This document shows positions 54,430 to 63,616 of a stretch of 64,000 bases of DNA, one piece after another. Positions within the stretch are counted from its first letter, which is position 1, and each line of letters starts with the position of its first letter. The position numbers and the translations under genes were made by a program. The DNA lies in contig NZ_JBBMXV010000006.1 of the NCBI RefSeq assembly GCF_037996645.1, positions 124,001 through 188,000 on the forward strand. Direction: 5' to 3'. The notes under the pieces were generated by a model. It was not told the DNA's origin, did no database searches, and saw only the letters and a list, made by a program, of their open reading frames with translations. Source of the DNA: Halalkalicoccus tibetensis. GTDB lineage: Archaea; Halobacteriota; Halobacteria; Halobacteriales; Halalkalicoccaceae.

Positions 54430-55254
54430 ATGTCATTAGAGCTTCTCACTGTGATTAAGGATGGTGCACGGTTAGCAGCGAGTCGCAACGGGGTGCTATT
54501 CATGGTTCTATTCGCACTATTCCAAGGATTTACCATGCTCTTAGTGCTTAGCGCAGGGTCTGTCTATATTCCAGTCAGTCCCTCCATGACAGGAGTTGAA
54601 GCGGCACCACCACCAGGCGATGAACTACCAGAAATCATCGCTGCCTTAGCTACAACGTTGACAAATCTCATTAGTGGACTATTGTTAGTTCCTGTCTATA
54701 TCGTCGCAATTCGTTCGTTTGTTGGCAAGAAGCGAAGTCATATTCCGGACGACTATATTTTCCGTCGGATTGGGCGTGCTACTATCAGCGCCTATCTTGC
54801 AGGCTTCCTTATGTTATTTATCGTAGTTTGTGTCTTCGTAGCACCATTCGTTCCTCTCTACTGGATGGTTGGAACAGTTGATGGCCTTATGCTGCTTGGA
54901 GTGGTTCTTATAGCAGTCCTCTTATCAGTTATACTAACAGCCTTCGTTTGGATCTGCTTCTTGTTCATTAACCACACCATCGCTGTTGAAGATGCTGGCC
55001 CGATTAGCGCACTTCGGATGAGCTGGTCGCTCACACAGGGTCATCGAGTACGCCTTTTCATATTGGCCTTTTTCCTTGCGGTAGTACAGAGCGTTATTAC
55101 GTCACCAACTGCATTGTTACCAGACCCGCTCGGATTCTTCGTTATGCTTCCCCTCACTAGCCTACTTACTATACTCTCACTCGCTATCTTCGCCCGTGCG
55201 TACGTTGCAATTCATCCAGAGAAAGGAGCTATACGGCAACGTCTTAGCACTTGA
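54430..55254 (+). CDS. Multi-pass membrane protein
   Basis: A 274-residue protein with about six membrane segments, divergent from the regulator pair. The arrangement (short N-terminus, GARLAASRNGVLFMVLFALF; ALRMSWSLTQGHRVRLF before the last segments) parallels the membrane protein at 52405. Possibly regulated by the adjacent ArsR-like protein. Function unknown. Confidence 0.7.
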   Translation: MSLELLTVIKDGARLAASRNGVLFMVLFALFQGFTMLLVLSAGSVYIPVSPSMTGVEAAPPPGDELPEIIAALATTLTNLISGLLLVPVYIVAIRSFVGKKRSHIPDDYIFRRIGRATISAYLAGFLMLFIVVCVFVAPFVPLYWMVGTVDGLMLLGVVLIAVLLSVILTAFVWICFLFINHTIAVEDAGPISALRMSWSLTQGHRVRLFILAFFLAVVQSVITSPTALLPDPLGFFVMLPLTSLLTILSLAIFARAYVAIHPEKGAIRQRLST

Positions 55255-55334
55255 ACTAGTTGTCCAGATTAGCTGAAAAGGAGTTTGTTCAGTGGATGGG
55301 ATATCTCCGCCCAACGCATTTGATCAGTGGTAGG

Positions 55335-55583
55335 TCATTGATGTCGGGGAAGATAAAGCAAAGAACCACACGTTGGACATTCAAATACAATATTAGCTAC
55401 CTGCCCTTGTCGTATTTGGTCAAGAATCGTTTGGCGACAATTCTGGCAGATGTATGTTACGTTACCGTCACCTTGGATGAATTCAGTGAGGTGCTTACTT
55501 GGAACTAGTACAGTATCGATATCGTCTCTTGTGATAGCATAGGCATCAAGTGGTTTGAGGGCATACGTTACCACACTAACCAC
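55335..55583 (-). CDS. Small zinc-ribbon protein
   Basis: An 82-residue protein: an N-terminal 45 residues of mixed structure, then YICQNCRQTILDQIRQGQVANIVFECPTCGSLLYLP, a clean CxxC-x~20-CxxC ribbon. It likely folds around one zinc. Family not identified. Confidence 0.7.
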   Translation of the reverse strand: MVSVVTYALKPLDAYAITRDDIDTVLVPSKHLTEFIQGDGNVTYICQNCRQTILDQIRQGQVANIVFECPTCGSLLYLPRHQ

Positions 55584-56110
55584 CTCTATTACTAATTGCT
55601 ATTGTGGTGCTGTTCCGTTGAGGAGTGGCAATTCTTTGCAGGGAGATTGGAGGCTGCATCATAGAAGTCAATTCGAGTCACTATCTTCAATACGAAACCT
55701 TTTGTCACGGTCAGAAAAAACCGGCCGAAATATTGCACGATAGATTATTTCAAAGTACAATGGGTGGTCAGTATCCTCAGTATTAACTTGTTGAGAAAGA
55801 TTATCGAAGCATTACAGGCAAGTGCACTTATCACCGAGAAATTCTGTTTCATCCCACATGAGGGGTCTCGACAGGGACATCAGCTTTGACAGCTAAATCG
55901 AGTTTTCAAGTATTTATTATAGCTTTCGGTGATAATATCCAAATGTCTTCGCTAACTATCGCAAAATAACGAATATTTTCAGACAATAAATCAGTAATAG
56001 TCGACGAGTACCTCCTATACAATTGATTGGATTTTTATACTTTGTCACTGCTTCATACTATACACCAAAAAGAATATGTCTCTGAGCAGATATCAAATTA
56101 AAAAGTACGC
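55584..56110. other. AT-rich intergenic region before the MoxR operon
   Basis: More than 500 bp without coding frames. The last 80 bp before the MoxR start contain AT-rich stretches (GGATTTTTATACTTTG) compatible with a TATA-type promoter at about 56,030-56,040. Confidence 0.45.
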
Positions 56111-57061
56111 ATGGATGTAACTGAAGCAAGTGCAAATTGTGAAACTGTTCTCGACGAAATAGCCGATGCCATTATCTGTGATCGTGAGTTCCTCGAGACG
56201 GTTCTTATTGGTATTCTTGCCCAAGGTCATGTGTTGTTGGAGGACGTACCGGGCACTGGCAAAACACTCACCGCACGCTCCGTTGCTACTGCTCTCGGAC
56301 TTTCATTTTCGCGTATTCAATTCACTCCGGATCTGCTTCCCACTGACATCACTGGTACTCATATATTCGATGAAAGTCAGCAGAGTTTCACGTTCAATGA
56401 AGGCCCTCTCTTCGCTAATCTCATCTTAGCTGATGAGATCAATCGAGCGCCACCAAAGACGCAGGCTGCATTGTTAGAAGCCATGGAGGAGGGACAAGTT
56501 TCCATAGGTGGTAAAACCCGTCAATTACCACAGCCATTTATCGTCATTGCAACACAGAACCCTGTTGAAAATAAGGGTACTTTTCCACTCCCAGAAGCCC
56601 AGATCGATCGATTTCTTGTTAAAGCCTCAATCGGATATCCTGATGAATCAGGCGAGCTCGAGATGATTCACCAACGAAACGACCGTGAACGGGTGAGTCC
56701 GTCTGTCGATACCGTCCTTGACAATAAGCGAGTTGCCACGCTACGTCAAGTACCAGAAACCATCTATGTTGATAATGATCTCATAGAGTATGTTGTCACA
56801 CTCGCTCGAGAAACACGCACTGATAACCGCGTCGAAGTTGGCGTCTCACCACGTGGAACACAGCGGTTATTCGAAGCTACTCGAGCACATGCAATTCTTC
56901 GCAGCCGAAGTCACGCTGTCCCCAACGACGTTAAATGTGTCTCTCATCCAGTACTCACTCATCGTCTCGTCCTTACACCCGAGGCAACCGTAAACAACGT
57001 CACAAAAGAGCAAGTAATTGAGTCTATTCTGGATACTATGCAAGTACCGATACTCGAATAG
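56111..57061 (+). CDS. MoxR-type AAA+ ATPase
   Basis: A 316-residue ATPase. Walker A EDVPGTGKT at 44-52, Walker B LILADEINRAPPKTQ near 108, sensor 1 ATQNPVE, and the arginine-rich GVSPRGTQRL near sensor 2. MoxR ATPases act as chaperones that mature protein complexes, often together with DUF58/VWA proteins. It is first of five tightly linked genes, two of which are DUF4129- and DUF58-type. Confidence 0.95.
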   Translation: MDVTEASANCETVLDEIADAIICDREFLETVLIGILAQGHVLLEDVPGTGKTLTARSVATALGLSFSRIQFTPDLLPTDITGTHIFDESQQSFTFNEGPLFANLILADEINRAPPKTQAALLEAMEEGQVSIGGKTRQLPQPFIVIATQNPVENKGTFPLPEAQIDRFLVKASIGYPDESGELEMIHQRNDRERVSPSVDTVLDNKRVATLRQVPETIYVDNDLIEYVVTLARETRTDNRVEVGVSPRGTQRLFEATRAHAILRSRSHAVPNDVKCVSHPVLTHRLVLTPEATVNNVTKEQVIESILDTMQVPILE

Positions 57062-57077
57062 AAACGATACTACATTT

Positions 57078-57806
57078 ATGCCATCAAAACAAAGCATTAT
57101 CAATCAAGATGTAAACCAACACAATGCTCTCTTGATCGGTACTGCTTTGCTTGCTATTTTTACACTTTCAATCTCTGCGGCTGTCCTTGATTCGGCCCCG
57201 ATAACGACTCCGTATGATACTCCTGTGCAAAATGGTGACGGTCCCACTCTATCTCCGCTGGCCATCCTTTTACTGCTTCTTGATGCCATTCTTGGACTAT
57301 TCGGTATCAATATTGACCCTACCGTCCCTGCAGGCGGGGCAGGATCCTGGGCTGCTTTCCTCATCATCGCTTTTGACGTCTTGCGTTCGCTTGCTTTCCC
57401 GCTTCTTGCTGTTGGCGGGGGTAGTGTACTGTTGCTACTCATTGATCGACATCTCCCACAATCAACTACTAGTTCAGTTATGGACATTCTGCGAAACAGA
57501 TCCCGGACAGCAATGCCTGACTCTCAGGTGAATACGGATGATGAAAAGTGGCCGCCCACTGAGCCTGATCAAGAGGTATCCAAAGCCTGGGTAGCCATGA
57601 CCACACAACTCGAAATAGACAATCCCGGTTCTCAAACGCCAGTAGAATGGGCTGAAAGTGCTATCGACGCTGGATTCGATGAGAATCATGTGAATGAAAT
57701 AACAGAATTACTTCGAGAAACCCGATATAATGATAGAGGTATCACAGATGATCATCGACAGGATGCAAAACGTATACTCGAACAATTTGAGGATGACTCT
57801 AAGTGA
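57078..57806 (+). CDS. DUF4129 domain membrane protein
   Basis: A 242-residue protein from the ATG at 57078. Two or three membrane segments are followed by a cytoplasmic DUF4129 domain (KAWVAMTTQLEIDNPGSQTPVEWAESAIDAGFDENHVNEITELLRETRYN). This domain often accompanies transglutaminase-like and MoxR genes. It overlaps the next gene (GTGA). Confidence 0.85.
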   Translation: MPSKQSIINQDVNQHNALLIGTALLAIFTLSISAAVLDSAPITTPYDTPVQNGDGPTLSPLAILLLLLDAILGLFGINIDPTVPAGGAGSWAAFLIIAFDVLRSLAFPLLAVGGGSVLLLLIDRHLPQSTTSSVMDILRNRSRTAMPDSQVNTDDEKWPPTEPDQEVSKAWVAMTTQLEIDNPGSQTPVEWAESAIDAGFDENHVNEITELLRETRYNDRGITDDHRQDAKRILEQFEDDSK

Positions 57807-58399
57807 CAGATAAGATATCAATCATCCGGCAGCTGCTGGTGGTTGGGGGGTTGCTCTCGCTCACTGGTGCACTAATCGTCCTATTTAGCCCGGTAGTCGA
57901 ATCGTTTCTATCCTGGCCCTGGGACGATGAAACTCTTTTAGTTGCATTTCTTACAGCGGCTATTCTGATCGCGGGGTTGCTCAGTCCACTTACTCTGCTC
58001 AACAACCCAAATCAGCGCAATCAGGCGGAGACAATACCTGAATCCATCCCGTCGTCCCCGTCCCCAGGTCACGACCTCGAATCTGTTCTGGATAGTCGAT
58101 GGCCTGCCTCACTTCCAGTAGCTAGACGCAAACGGATTCAGACGCAACTCCGACAAGCAGCGATCCGAACAATCGTTCGGACAACAGGGTGTTCGACACG
58201 AACGGCTCGAGAAAAAATCAAAGAGGGAACATGGACTGATGATCCGGTAGCGATCTCATTCGTTCGCTCTAATCCGGACGCGAATACTCCGTATTTACAA
58301 TTACTGAGTAAGCGAGCACGGTTCCCACGACGGGCCCGGCGAACCGCACAGGCAATCCTCCTTCGATCTGAACAGAGCGACAGAGATAATGAGCACTAA
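57803..58399 (+). CDS. DUF7269-like membrane protein
   Basis: A 198-residue protein from GTG overlapping the previous stop. Two membrane helices at about 10-30 and 43-65 are followed by a charged helical tail with AARKRIQTQLRQAAIRTIVR-like and TARREKIKEGTW-like segments. Part of the MoxR operon; annotated in relatives as an uncharacterised haloarchaeal domain. The family name is tentative. Confidence 0.7.
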   Translation: MTDKISIIRQLLVVGGLLSLTGALIVLFSPVVESFLSWPWDDETLLVAFLTAAILIAGLLSPLTLLNNPNQRNQAETIPESIPSSPSPGHDLESVLDSRWPASLPVARRKRIQTQLRQAAIRTIVRTTGCSTRTAREKIKEGTWTDDPVAISFVRSNPDANTPYLQLLSKRARFPRRARRTAQAILLRSEQSDRDNEH

Positions 58400-59645
58400 A
58401 CGAATAACTCACTGGAACATTGCTCTCGTCGCTGCAGTGCTTACGAGTGGAATGGGTGTTTTTTTGGGTGAATCAACGCTGCTGCTATTGGCCATTCCCG
58501 CTGTAGTGTTCACTGTCTATTCACACGTTACACCAGCTCCAACTCCCACACTCGCCATTGAACGATCACTCTCTGAGAACAATCCATCGCATAATCAAGA
58601 GGTTGAAGTCACTGTCACACTTCAAAATACCGGTAGTCGAACACTTCCTGCCATCACTGTTCTCGATGGAGTTCCACGAATGCTGTCTCTTAAGAGTGGC
58701 ACGGCTCGTCACGCAGCAGCACTTGAACCTGGCGGTGAAACGATGTTCTCCTATACCGTTCTTGCAAAACATGGCATTCATCATTTCGAGCCGGTATCCG
58801 TCGCTCTTGAAGATACCAGCGGTAGTGTACGGGTTGAGACGACGATTGTGGCGGACACAGAACTTGCCTGCCGTTCACCGATCCGAGCTACTTCTCTCAA
58901 TCAGACTGCTCAGCAGCATGCTGGCTCAAGCATTTCAACAAATGGTGCGAGTGGCACGGAATTCTCGAAGATTCGTTCCTATCAACCCGGCGATCCACCG
59001 AACAGAGTCGACTGGAACCGCTATGCTCGGGATAGAGAACTGACGACAGTGGATTTTCATGAAGAGCGATCTCAATCAACTGTCATCTGTTTAGACGCCC
59101 GCGGTATCTGTTATCAATCCTCAGAAAGGGAAGAACCACATGCTGTCTGGTATGAACGTGCCGCAGCACGCGAATTACTAGCTACCTTCTCAGACATCAA
59201 TGAGCTAATCGGAATATCTGTTCTTGGGACTAGTGGTTGGGTTGCTCCGAATAGGGGCACCCAACATATTGCAACAATAGGACAAGCTCTTGAGGATCCC
59301 GCTATACTCCCACTTGAGCCACCGCCTACGAACAGCCTCGAGGAGACTGCCGATTCGCAGGTTCAGACATTCCGGACACGGCTTGATCGAGGAATGGGTG
59401 TATTTTTTCTTTCACCGCTTCTTGATGAGCTTCCGGTTGAAACAGTTCGAACGCTTCAGGCGGATGGTCATTCAGTAACGGTACTGTCTCCAGATGTAAC
59501 AGCATCCGGTACACTGGGAGCGAAGATCTCCCGACTTCAACGAGCCAACCGCATTGCTACTCTTCGACGAGCAGATATTTCAGTTGTCGATTGGGGGCCT
59601 GAGAAGCCTCTTGAGACCGTGGTGAAAGAGGGGTTTCAAAAATGA
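58389..59645 (+). CDS. DUF58 domain protein
   Basis: A 418-residue protein. Two membrane helices at the N-terminus, a CARDB-like beta domain (about 55-150), then DUF58: GTEFSKIRSYQPGDPPNRVDWNRYARDRELTTVDFHEERS. The conserved pattern RxYxxGDxxRxIDW is present. DUF58 proteins carry a VWA-like fold and partner with MoxR ATPases. Overlaps both neighbours (10 bp and 4 bp). Confidence 0.92.
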   Translation: MSTKRITHWNIALVAAVLTSGMGVFLGESTLLLLAIPAVVFTVYSHVTPAPTPTLAIERSLSENNPSHNQEVEVTVTLQNTGSRTLPAITVLDGVPRMLSLKSGTARHAAALEPGGETMFSYTVLAKHGIHHFEPVSVALEDTSGSVRVETTIVADTELACRSPIRATSLNQTAQQHAGSSISTNGASGTEFSKIRSYQPGDPPNRVDWNRYARDRELTTVDFHEERSQSTVICLDARGICYQSSEREEPHAVWYERAAARELLATFSDINELIGISVLGTSGWVAPNRGTQHIATIGQALEDPAILPLEPPPTNSLEETADSQVQTFRTRLDRGMGVFFLSPLLDELPVETVRTLQADGHSVTVLSPDVTASGTLGAKISRLQRANRIATLRRADISVVDWGPEKPLETVVKEGFQK

Positions 59646-60382
59646 ACAATGCCGCGAGAAACCCCATTGATTCGGTACCTGCAACCAGCAGTGCGAGCAT
59701 AGCGTTTGGTACCCTACTTGGTGCGTGTTTTATTGGTTTGAGTGGTCCAATTCAGACTGTCGCACTTGTTCTGGAGGCGATAGGCCTCATACTGTTTATT
59801 GGCGGAGTACTCCTTCGACGACGGAATCATATCATTGTTGGACGAATCCTCACTGCAGTGGGAGTTATGGCTGCTGTCTCCGTGTCCGTCAGTATTGTAG
59901 CTCTCTATCCTCCCCTGCCGATACTATTAATCTCTCTTTCTTGCACAGTCGGAGTGCTGATCTTCACACTTGGTGTCTTCCCTGTCTATACTAAGGTAGC
60001 CTACCCCTTTGCAATCACCGGTATCTCCTTTGTCTTCATCAGTGTAATCGCGAGTACTGTCATTGACCCATCACCGTTTTGGCGGTCTGCAGTAGCAGCG
60101 TCGTGTGTTTTACTGACATGGGGAATAACCAATCGAGCAATTACACTCGGAAGACAGGTTGGCGGTACTGCTGAAACGATCTCTACAGAGATAACCGGAA
60201 TTTCAGTGGATATCGCTGTCACAGTTACTGCGGTTTTGCTTACGATCGGAGCCTCCTTGATTCCACTCAGCTCCCCCTCCTTTGTTGGATTGGCACTGCT
60301 TTTACTCGCCCTGTTAGCGTTTGTGCTTGCTTTGTGTCATATCCCTCGGGTGGATAGTCCTCAAGTACGACAGGAGAGATGA
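59642..60382 (+). CDS. DUF7519-like membrane protein
   Basis: A 246-residue protein with about eight hydrophobic helices in four pairs and no soluble domain. It overlaps the DUF58 stop (ATGA) and ends the MoxR operon. Uncharacterised haloarchaeal membrane family; the name is tentative. Confidence 0.8.
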   Translation: MNNAARNPIDSVPATSSASIAFGTLLGACFIGLSGPIQTVALVLEAIGLILFIGGVLLRRRNHIIVGRILTAVGVMAAVSVSVSIVALYPPLPILLISLSCTVGVLIFTLGVFPVYTKVAYPFAITGISFVFISVIASTVIDPSPFWRSAVAASCVLLTWGITNRAITLGRQVGGTAETISTEITGISVDIAVTVTAVLLTIGASLIPLSSPSFVGLALLLLALLAFVLALCHIPRVDSPQVRQER

Positions 60383-60520
60383 ATATCTCCAGGCACTCTG
60401 ATGCTCGAGCGGTCCAGATGTACGAGGACACATCCTCGTGTGTGATCTGCTATCCTCTATGAAATCTCACCAATACATACTAGCGGTAACGCCACTATCG
60501 ATTTCAAAACTGTTTTATAC

Positions 60521-60538
60521 TTTTAGGTGGACCTAAAA
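60521..60538. promoter_or_regulatory. DtxR/IdeR-like palindromic operator
   Basis: TTTTAGGTGGACCTAAAA is a perfect 8-bp inverted repeat around GG. It closely resembles metal-repressor boxes (TTAGGTTAACCTAA core). It lies 8 bp before the start codon of an iron-type substrate-binding gene and 3' of a TTTTATAC TATA-like box, so a bound repressor would block transcription. Confidence 0.65.
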
Positions 60539-60546
60539 TACGGGAG

Positions 60547-61666
60547 ATGGAACTCACCAAACGAGGCGACAACTGATTCGAACAAGTGCTGCAGTGGCCG
60601 GAGTCGGGATAGTAGCCGGTTGTGTAACCGATGGCGAAACTGACGATGAAACAACGACGGATCGAACGATGGCTACGAGGTAACGATGGAACCCGTTGGG
60701 ACCGTTGAGTTCGATTCGGTTCCGGAGGCCTGGGCTGCTAACAACGGAAGTTGGGCCGATATGGGAATCGCACTCGGACAGGATCCGCCGAAAGCTGTCT
60801 ACCTCACTGAGCGATATCACACCCAGCTGTATGAGGATATTCCCGGTGTGAGCGTTGACAAAAGCGATATGATGGCACTCTGGGAAGGTGAACTCGACCC
60901 AGAAGAATTCCTTTCGCTGACCCAAGATGTCGATGTATTTGTCATGGATCCAAACTTCATTATCGCTCGAGCCGATCACTGGAGCGAAGACGACATCGAA
61001 CAGATCGAGGCGACTGGGACGCCGTTTTTCGGAAACAGCATCTTTTCGCGGGGCTATGAATGGCACGACCACGAGTATCCCACGCTCTACGAAGCCTTCG
61101 AGAGCCTATCAGAAGTGTTTCAAGAATCGGGGCGGTATGAAGCCTTCAAGGAAGTTCATGACAAGTTTCAGGACGGACTCGAGAGAATCGTTCCGCCAGA
61201 GGATGAACGACCGTCGGTTGTCATCATGTGGCCCCAGCCGACCGAGCAGCCGACCGAATTCTCGCCGTACCTTATCGACGAAGGAACGAGTTTTAAGCAG
61301 TGGCGGGATCTCGGCGTCGAGGACGCATTCGCGACGACGGACGTAGACGATTTCCACGCCGGCCGTTCGCGGGTCGATTACGAGTTGCTGCTCGATATCG
61401 ATCCTGACGTGCTATTGATTCGGGGCAACGAAAATAAGACCGCCGAGGAATTTCAAGACACAGTTGTCGCGTTCATGAAGGACCATAACGTCGCCAGCTC
61501 GCTGACTGCGGTCGAGAACGACGATGTTTACCGCGGTGGGCCGCTGTACCAGGGTCCTATTACAAACCTCGTGCTGACGGGGCGTGCGGCGAACCAGATC
61601 TACGACATCGATCGAGAGTTGTTCGATCGTGATCGCGTCGCAGACATCGTAAACGGGGACTTCTGA
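60547..61666 (+). pseudogene. ABC transporter substrate-binding protein (iron/siderophore type), frameshifted 5' end
   Basis: The main frame from the internal ATG at 60686 gives 326 residues of the FepB/BtuF-like fold (GNSIFSRGYEWHDHEYPTLYEA; FKQWRDLGVEDAFATTDVDDF; VENDDVYRGGPLYQGPITNL). The signal region is present but in other frames: ATG GAA CTC ACC AAA at 60547, then RRQLIRTSAAVAGVGIVAGC (a Tat/lipobox leader), then back to NDGYEVT joined to MEPVG. One base missing near 60,565 and another change near 60,660 explain this. Without repair the protein lacks its export signal. Confidence 0.8.
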
Positions 61667-61667
61667 G

Positions 61668-61981
61668 TCGGGAAGCTCGCGAATAGACGCGAGTTCGCCG
61701 CGTTCGCCAACGATATCGGGAGGGCTGATGTGTCGCTGATTACGCCGGGCTCAATCTTCGACCGCGCGACGACGGGCGCTCGAAGCGTGATGAAACGGCT
61801 CTGTGAGGCCGCAGAGCTCGATATACCGACTCCACCGGAGGGTCCCGGCTATCTCCAACTCCATGGTGCTCGTCGTGGGATTGGCGATACGTTCTATCGA
61901 ATGGATCGTGGGACTGCGCAGGACTTGATGCGCCATCAGAGTCTCGAAACAACCAATGCTATCGGTATGGTGAGCATTTAG
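61668..61981 (+). pseudogene. Tyrosine recombinase C-terminal fragment
   Basis: Read from just after the preceding stop: RREFAAFANDIGRADVSLIT, GSIFDRATTGARSVMKRLCEAA, then LHGARRGIGDTFYRMDRGTAQDLMRHQSLETT. The catalytic HxxR (HGARR) and the later His (RHQS) are present; the nucleophilic Tyr is missing, since TTNAIGMVSI replaces the usual TT-x-x-Y-S. The N-terminal half is absent. Unrelated in sequence to the integrase at 18 kb. Confidence 0.8.
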
Positions 61982-62026
61982 GACATTCGATGAATATTTA
62001 TAAACTTCCTCTGAGAATATGGGGCA

Positions 62027-62899
62027 ATGGGACAGTCACTCTCGAAGCTGCTTGACGATCCCGAGATAAGAACGGCTGCCGAGACGGTCTATCGCCATGC
62101 AGAACAGAGTGATGGGACTGTACAGTGGCAAGATGTTCGAGACGAACTTACAGCTACCCAGTGGGCTCGATTGATCCAGACCGAGATACTTATCGATGCT
62201 AACGGTCGGTTTGTGATCGACGATCCAACCGCCGTTGAAGAGGCCCTTGAGGAGACGCCTTTTCCGGAGGCAGCAACGACAGAAACCAATGGTTGGTCAA
62301 CTGCTGACAAACTCGCAGGTATCTGTGCGCTTGGACTTATTACTGGGTATCAACTAACTGGAGTCCGTGAATTCGTTGGTCAGAGTGTTAATGTTGTCTT
62401 GGGGCCGCTTGAGGCACTTTTCCCACTTTATGCTGTTATCGCCGTTGCTGCAGTCATAACCGGTCTCTTTTCGACTGGTATCCAGGCTCGAATGACTGAT
62501 CGCGATCAGATGAGCAAACAACGTGAGCGGCTTCAAGCACTTCAAAATCGGATTAGTGCTGCAAAAGCGCGGAATGACGAAACAGCCCTTGCGGAGTTTG
62601 AGGACGAACAGCAGAGTTTAGTAAGCGATCAAATCGGAATGATTGGCCAAATGATTCGGCCGGCAGTCTGGACAATGCTTGTAACGATCCCAATATTCCT
62701 CTGGTTGTTCTGGCTGCTGCATTCACCAGCAACAGCGATCAACGCAACCGGTATGGTATTTCCAGTACTCGGGCAGATCACATGGACTGCACGCGTACTC
62801 GGGCCAATCCAAGCCTGGATGGTCTGGTATATCATCTGTTCGATTGGCTCCCGATTAGTAATCCGCAAGACACGCGAGATCGCCAACTCAACTGCGTAA
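62027..62899 (+). CDS. DUF106 membrane protein (Ylp1/EMC3-like)
   Basis: A 290-residue protein. The N-terminal ~75 residues are soluble and wHTH-like. Membrane segments lie at about 90-115 and 120-150, then a basic coiled region (KQRERLQALQNRISAAKARNDETALAEFEDEQQSLVSDQIGMIGQMIRP), then further helices at about 215-245 and 255-280. DUF106 members belong to the Oxa1 superfamily and are thought to assist membrane-protein insertion next to the Sec translocon. Confidence 0.9.
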   Translation: MGQSLSKLLDDPEIRTAAETVYRHAEQSDGTVQWQDVRDELTATQWARLIQTEILIDANGRFVIDDPTAVEEALEETPFPEAATTETNGWSTADKLAGICALGLITGYQLTGVREFVGQSVNVVLGPLEALFPLYAVIAVAAVITGLFSTGIQARMTDRDQMSKQRERLQALQNRISAAKARNDETALAEFEDEQQSLVSDQIGMIGQMIRPAVWTMLVTIPIFLWLFWLLHSPATAINATGMVFPVLGQITWTARVLGPIQAWMVWYIICSIGSRLVIRKTREIANSTA

Positions 62900-62989
62900 A
62901 AGTCCCTCGCTCCATTGGAATACGTGGACAGTCGAGTTTCTGGAACCATTCTAAACGAAGATACGGTGAGTGAATCAAGTGAAGAGGGT

Positions 62990-63385
62990 CTACAGATCGC
63001 TACTTATGCGAGCCATTGCAGCTGGCTCATGTTCATCAGGGACATCGAGATGGTGGAACTCCTTCATAATGCGGGTCATTGCCAGTGCTTCATAGAGCGG
63101 CTCTGGAGTCGCGAGTGCGTCAACCCGGTCCAGTGCTTCCGTTCGATATGTCTTCAGCATCGCTTCGCACACCATGGGCCGTCGATCCGCCCCATCGAGA
63201 AGACCCGCTAAGAACGCCCCACTGAAGAGATAGACGGCGAACTCGAAATTAAACGTTGCTGGCACAGCCAGCGTATATCCCCAGTCGAGCAGTGCAGTAA
63301 TTTCGCCTGTTGCGGTGTCAATTAGTAGATTGTGTAATTCAGAAGGTCCCTCAGCAACGATCGATCCTCCAAGAGCAGCTCGCTA
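62990..63385 (-). pseudogene. Aminoglycoside-phosphotransferase-like fragment
   Basis: The minus strand reads LHNLLIDTATGEITALLDWGYTL, then AVPATFNFEFAVYLFSGAFL to a TAG at 62990. The Brenner-like catalytic loop is degenerate (SELHN for HGDLHxxN) while the metal-binding DWG is kept. Sequence upstream of 63,385 has stops and no N-lobe. Kinases of this family phosphorylate small molecules; this copy cannot. Confidence 0.7.
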
Positions 63386-63545
63386 CTACCATCCAACCGA
63401 CTGCTGAGGCTTTGTTGAAGACCAATGAGGGTTCACACTCTCATGGGCTAGCAGAATTTCCACCAAGTCAGTAAAGAAGTCAGTGACTCGCCCCCTCAGA
63501 ATGGCCGCGATCGAATGGGGGCGCCGTTCGTCAACCGTGGGAAAT

Positions 63546-63592
63546 GTATAAATAGGACTGTAAAGTATGCTTTACTGGAAAGCACGCTTTAC
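63546..63592 (+). promoter_or_regulatory. TATA box and tandem palindromic operators upstream of the DUF2178 gene
   Basis: A GTATAAATAG box at 63546-63555 is followed by GTAAAGTATGCTTTAC (63560-63575) and GGAAAGCACGCTTTAC (63577-63592). Each is an imperfect inverted repeat, and together they form two 17-bp tandem units. They overlap the expected transcription start, so they should repress. The cognate regulator is probably an HTH protein encoded just beyond the window. Confidence 0.65.
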
Positions 63593-63616
63593 GGAAAGGG
63601 AACTTTCCACCCAACC

